NCBI GenBank assembly: GCA_025403435.1
Contig: CM046345.1
Coordinates: 15,728,160 to 15,792,159 of the forward strand
Length of the DNA stretch: 64,000 nucleotides
DNA from: Artocarpus heterophyllus
Lineage: Eukaryota; Streptophyta; Magnoliopsida; Rosales; Moraceae
Direction of reading: 5' to 3'
The notes beneath the pieces were generated by a model. The model saw only the letters and a program-made list of their open reading frames with translations. It made no database searches and had not been told where the DNA came from. Both the position numbers and the translations under genes were made by a program. This document shows positions 61,652 to 64,000 of the stretch, piece after piece (the first letter of the stretch is position 1; the number at the start of each line of letters is the position of its first letter).

Positions 61652-62599
61652 CAAAATGGGATTTTGTGATCCGGACCTCCGATCGAAGATCCGAGACCGC
61701 CTCCCGACTCGTTTCGACGCTCTGAACGCAATGGTGACCTCCGTTCGAGCTAATTCCACTCCGATGAAAATCGTCCGGTACCGACTGTACGCGGATCGAG
61801 GCGATTCAAACAGTAATATCGGAGTCCAGAAGGACAGTTTCAAGAATGCATGATCTCCAGGAAGCATTCCTAGCCATTTATGGTCGCTCGAGGAGCACTG
61901 CAGAGGATGCTTCACATACTGTAGATGCAGCGAGATACAACTAGATCTGCTTAGCTTGGAGTTCAAGTAAGTAGGAATCTCGCATACAGTATAAACTGTT
62001 TTAGATACTTTCATAGAAATTTATGAAACGCATGATCAGTGATTGTTACACTGTTTTATGTAAGAATAGGTTTTATAACATTATAAGGTGACGAAAAACC
62101 CGTTAAGGGTAAAATCGTCATTTTTAAGGAAACGGCTAGAACGGAGTCGAACACTCCGATTTAGCATAATGTTATTAGACGGAAAATGTTCCGATACGTT
62201 AAGTAACGTAACGGTCATGTGAGATCAAGATTTAACGAGGAATGTTTTAAGTAAACGAGTGGTAACCGATGGGTTACAAAGTTAAAAGGAAAAGTAACCC
62301 CGGTGGGTTACAAGGCTAATTGAAGGAAATGTAAACTGACAGTTTATAAGGTTGAGTAACAGAACGGTAGACCGATAGTATACCAAGTTATGAATAAGGA
62401 AAGAATGATTAATGTTTACGTTTTATTATCAATCGAGTGGATTGATAATAAAGAAAGTTAATTAATGAGTCGGCTGTCGTTTGATCAGGGCACAAAAGCC
62501 GACCAATGGAAGGAAAAGGAACGAGAAAGGAATGGAATAGAGAACGCTAGAGTATAGTTCGGGTAAGTTTCAAACCTCACCTACAGCATGAAGTAAATG

Positions 62600-63150
62600 A
62601 TTTTTAAATGCTTATTTATATGTTTGCAAATGTGTTTGCAATTGTTAAGCAAGTTTCTTTTAAAGTATATTTGCATTTATTATGCAAAAAGTTTTAAAGT
62701 TCAAGAAAAAGAATTGCAATGAAATTGCAATCGTTATGTTAAAGGTTTATTTGCATATTGATATGCATAATGTTATTTAAAAGTTTAAGTTATGATTTTC
62801 AAAGTATTGAAAGTATGTTTTGCATTATGACAATGCATAATGTTTTATAGTTTAAGTTAAAGGTTTAATGATGCATTTGCTATGCAATAAGTTGCATTTA
62901 TTGTGCAATAAATTTAAGAATAAAAGTTATAGTTTGCAAAATGTGTTTGCATTTTATGATGTATTTATTAAGCAACATGTTGCATTTGTTATGCAATGAG
63001 TGTTAGAATGCAAGTTATGATTTGCAAAATGTGTTTACATTTTATGTTGCATTTGTTATGCAATGAGTTGCATTTATTATGCAATTGGTTTTATAGTATA
63101 AGCTATGAATTGCAAGTGTATTGCATATGATGTGATTGCATTTGAAATGC
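62600..63150. repeat. Clustered TTGCAT/ATGCAA repeats
   Basis: At least ten occurrences of TTGCATTT(A/G)TTATGCAA-like units, themselves near-palindromic, separated by about 20-60 bp. Confidence 0.7.
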
Positions 63151-63536
63151 TCACTAAAGTTAATAAGAAGGTAACGTTAAGATAAAAAGAAAGTGTCGTA
63201 CCAGCCTCTTTGTTATGAGGTAATGAAAGTGAAATTAAAGTTTAACCTCCTAAAGGTGAGGTACAAGACCTCAATGTTTGATGGTCTCAAGTCTTCCGCA
63301 AGGGAAGCATCATGTATATGATCTCATGATTAATGAGTTGGTACGAACACTAAAGTAAAGTAAGGAAAAATGAAGGTTACAAGATAAAGAAAGTTAAGGA
63401 ATAAGAATAAAGATTGAGAAAGAAATGAATATTTAAGTTTATAGAATGTTCATAAAATGCTCATAATTAAAGTTAATAATTGAGCATAAATAGAGTCATG
63501 CATTCTGATGTCACTTGAATGCTTTTTTTATGAAAT

Positions 63537-63975
63537 GTTTATATGTTATGTTTATGGAAAACATTCAGAGAAATGTTTTATGACAAATGTTTATGAAAAA
63601 ACATTTTCATGTTTTCAAGAAACGATTTATGAACGACGTTTTAAGATAAACGTTCAAGAAATGTTTTAAGAAAAATGTTTTACATTAAATGCTTATGAAA
63701 AACATTTCATGTTTGCAAGAAAAGGTTTACGAATGACGTTTTAAGAAAAACGTTGAGGAAATGTTTTACGAAAAACGTTTATGCAAACGTTTCAGAAATG
63801 TTTTATGAAAAACGTTTTCAGAAATGTTCTATGAAAGACGTTTATGAAGAACGTTTTTAGAAATGTTAAAGGAAAACGTTTATGGAAAATATTTTCATAA
63901 ATGTTTATAGAAAACGTTCATGAAGAACGTTTCAAGAGAAAAGTTTTCATGAGAAAAGTTTTAAAGCATGTTTAA
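63537..63975. repeat. Imperfect tandem repeat of AAATGTTTTATGAAAAACGTTT units
   Basis: Units of about 20-24 bp with a longer ~125-bp periodicity: CATTTTCATGTTTTCAAGAA near 63600 and CATTTCATGTTTGCAAGAAA near 63705 start similar blocks. It continues to the window edge. Confidence 0.75.
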
Positions 63976-64000
63976 ATGCTTTGTGAGAATATGTTTGAAC

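Larger units (their letters stand above)
60441..64000 (+). mobile_element. Long LTR-like element interrupting copia F, runs off window
   Basis: Begins TGTAACACCCGAGATTTTTAG exactly where the copia F integrase frame is broken; the preceding TCTTA is the presumed target site. It contains a CT-rich tract (60670-60720), a GC-rich segment (60730-61850) with short non-homologous frames, an 11-bp minisatellite (61600-61651), then AT-rich repeats. I see no gag or pol in 3.56 kb, which fits a very long Ty3/gypsy LTR. The second end is not in the window, so it could also be another kind of element. Confidence 0.6.

Noticed and set aside
61270..61725. 151-codon Arg/Ser-rich ORF in the long LTR-like element
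   Set aside because: GC-rich segment with long open frames on both strands, no recognised domain, and a minisatellite inside the frame.
1..64000. tRNA genes
   Set aside because: No A-box/B-box plus cloverleaf combination was noticed by eye. The TGGTATCAGAGC-like sites are retroelement primer-binding sites. A tRNAscan run would settle this.

Overview
This window looks like nuclear DNA of a flowering plant, probably a eudicot. It is AT-rich and intron-containing, with U2-type GT-AG splice sites, and most of it is nested Ty1/copia and Ty3/gypsy LTR retrotransposons and small hairpin elements. One intron carries a fragment of plastid 23S rRNA. No bacterial operons, CRISPR arrays or intact RNA genes were seen.

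Layout. (1) 1-16550: a decayed Ty3/gypsy element of the Tat type on the + strand. It holds gag, protease, RT-RNase H and integrase remnants, a 3' tandem repeat, an antisense extra ORF, a polypurine tract and a 3' LTR. A minus-strand copia element (B, 1089-8848) is inserted between its protease and RT. (2) 16551-19722: AT-rich spacer with hairpin elements. (3) 19723-31933: a minus-strand host gene resembling the plant 'gar2-related' family. One of its coding exons is split by a copia element (A, 21854-31475) flanked by a perfect TGATG target-site duplication. (4) 35587-39283: the best preserved gene, a five-exon homologue of MPB2C (movement-protein-binding protein 2C / MICROTUBULE BINDING PROTEIN 2C), + strand. 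(5) 40969-43691: a second minus-strand gene or gene remnant with the same C-terminal motif as the disrupted gene, plus a decayed copy of its penultimate exon inside an intron. (6) 43692-53072: non-coding, with simple repeats and one possible old LTR. (7) 53073-64000: nested LTR retrotransposons. A copia LTR (E) contains a Gypsy-type solo LTR (53400-55526, TSD TAGAG) and is cut at its right end by another copia element (F, from 56553). F is in turn interrupted at 60441 by a long LTR-like element that runs off the window.

The most unusual signal is a short near-palindrome, TCGGCAGGCCGA and its variants. It occurs in arrays with starts 20-23 bp apart (about two helical turns) in the LTRs and leaders of the copia family and also in the unrelated Gypsy-type solo LTR. 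Spacing is kept while sequence drifts, and in the solo LTR it is not a multiple of three, so the array is unlikely to be coding. This looks like a phased protein-binding or chromatin-directing array shared across retrotransposon superfamilies.

The host genes are three unlinked-function loci, not an operon. MPB2C should encode a microtubule-associated coiled-coil protein. The gar2-related gene is probably inactivated at this allele by element A, and its neighbouring relative may or may not compensate.
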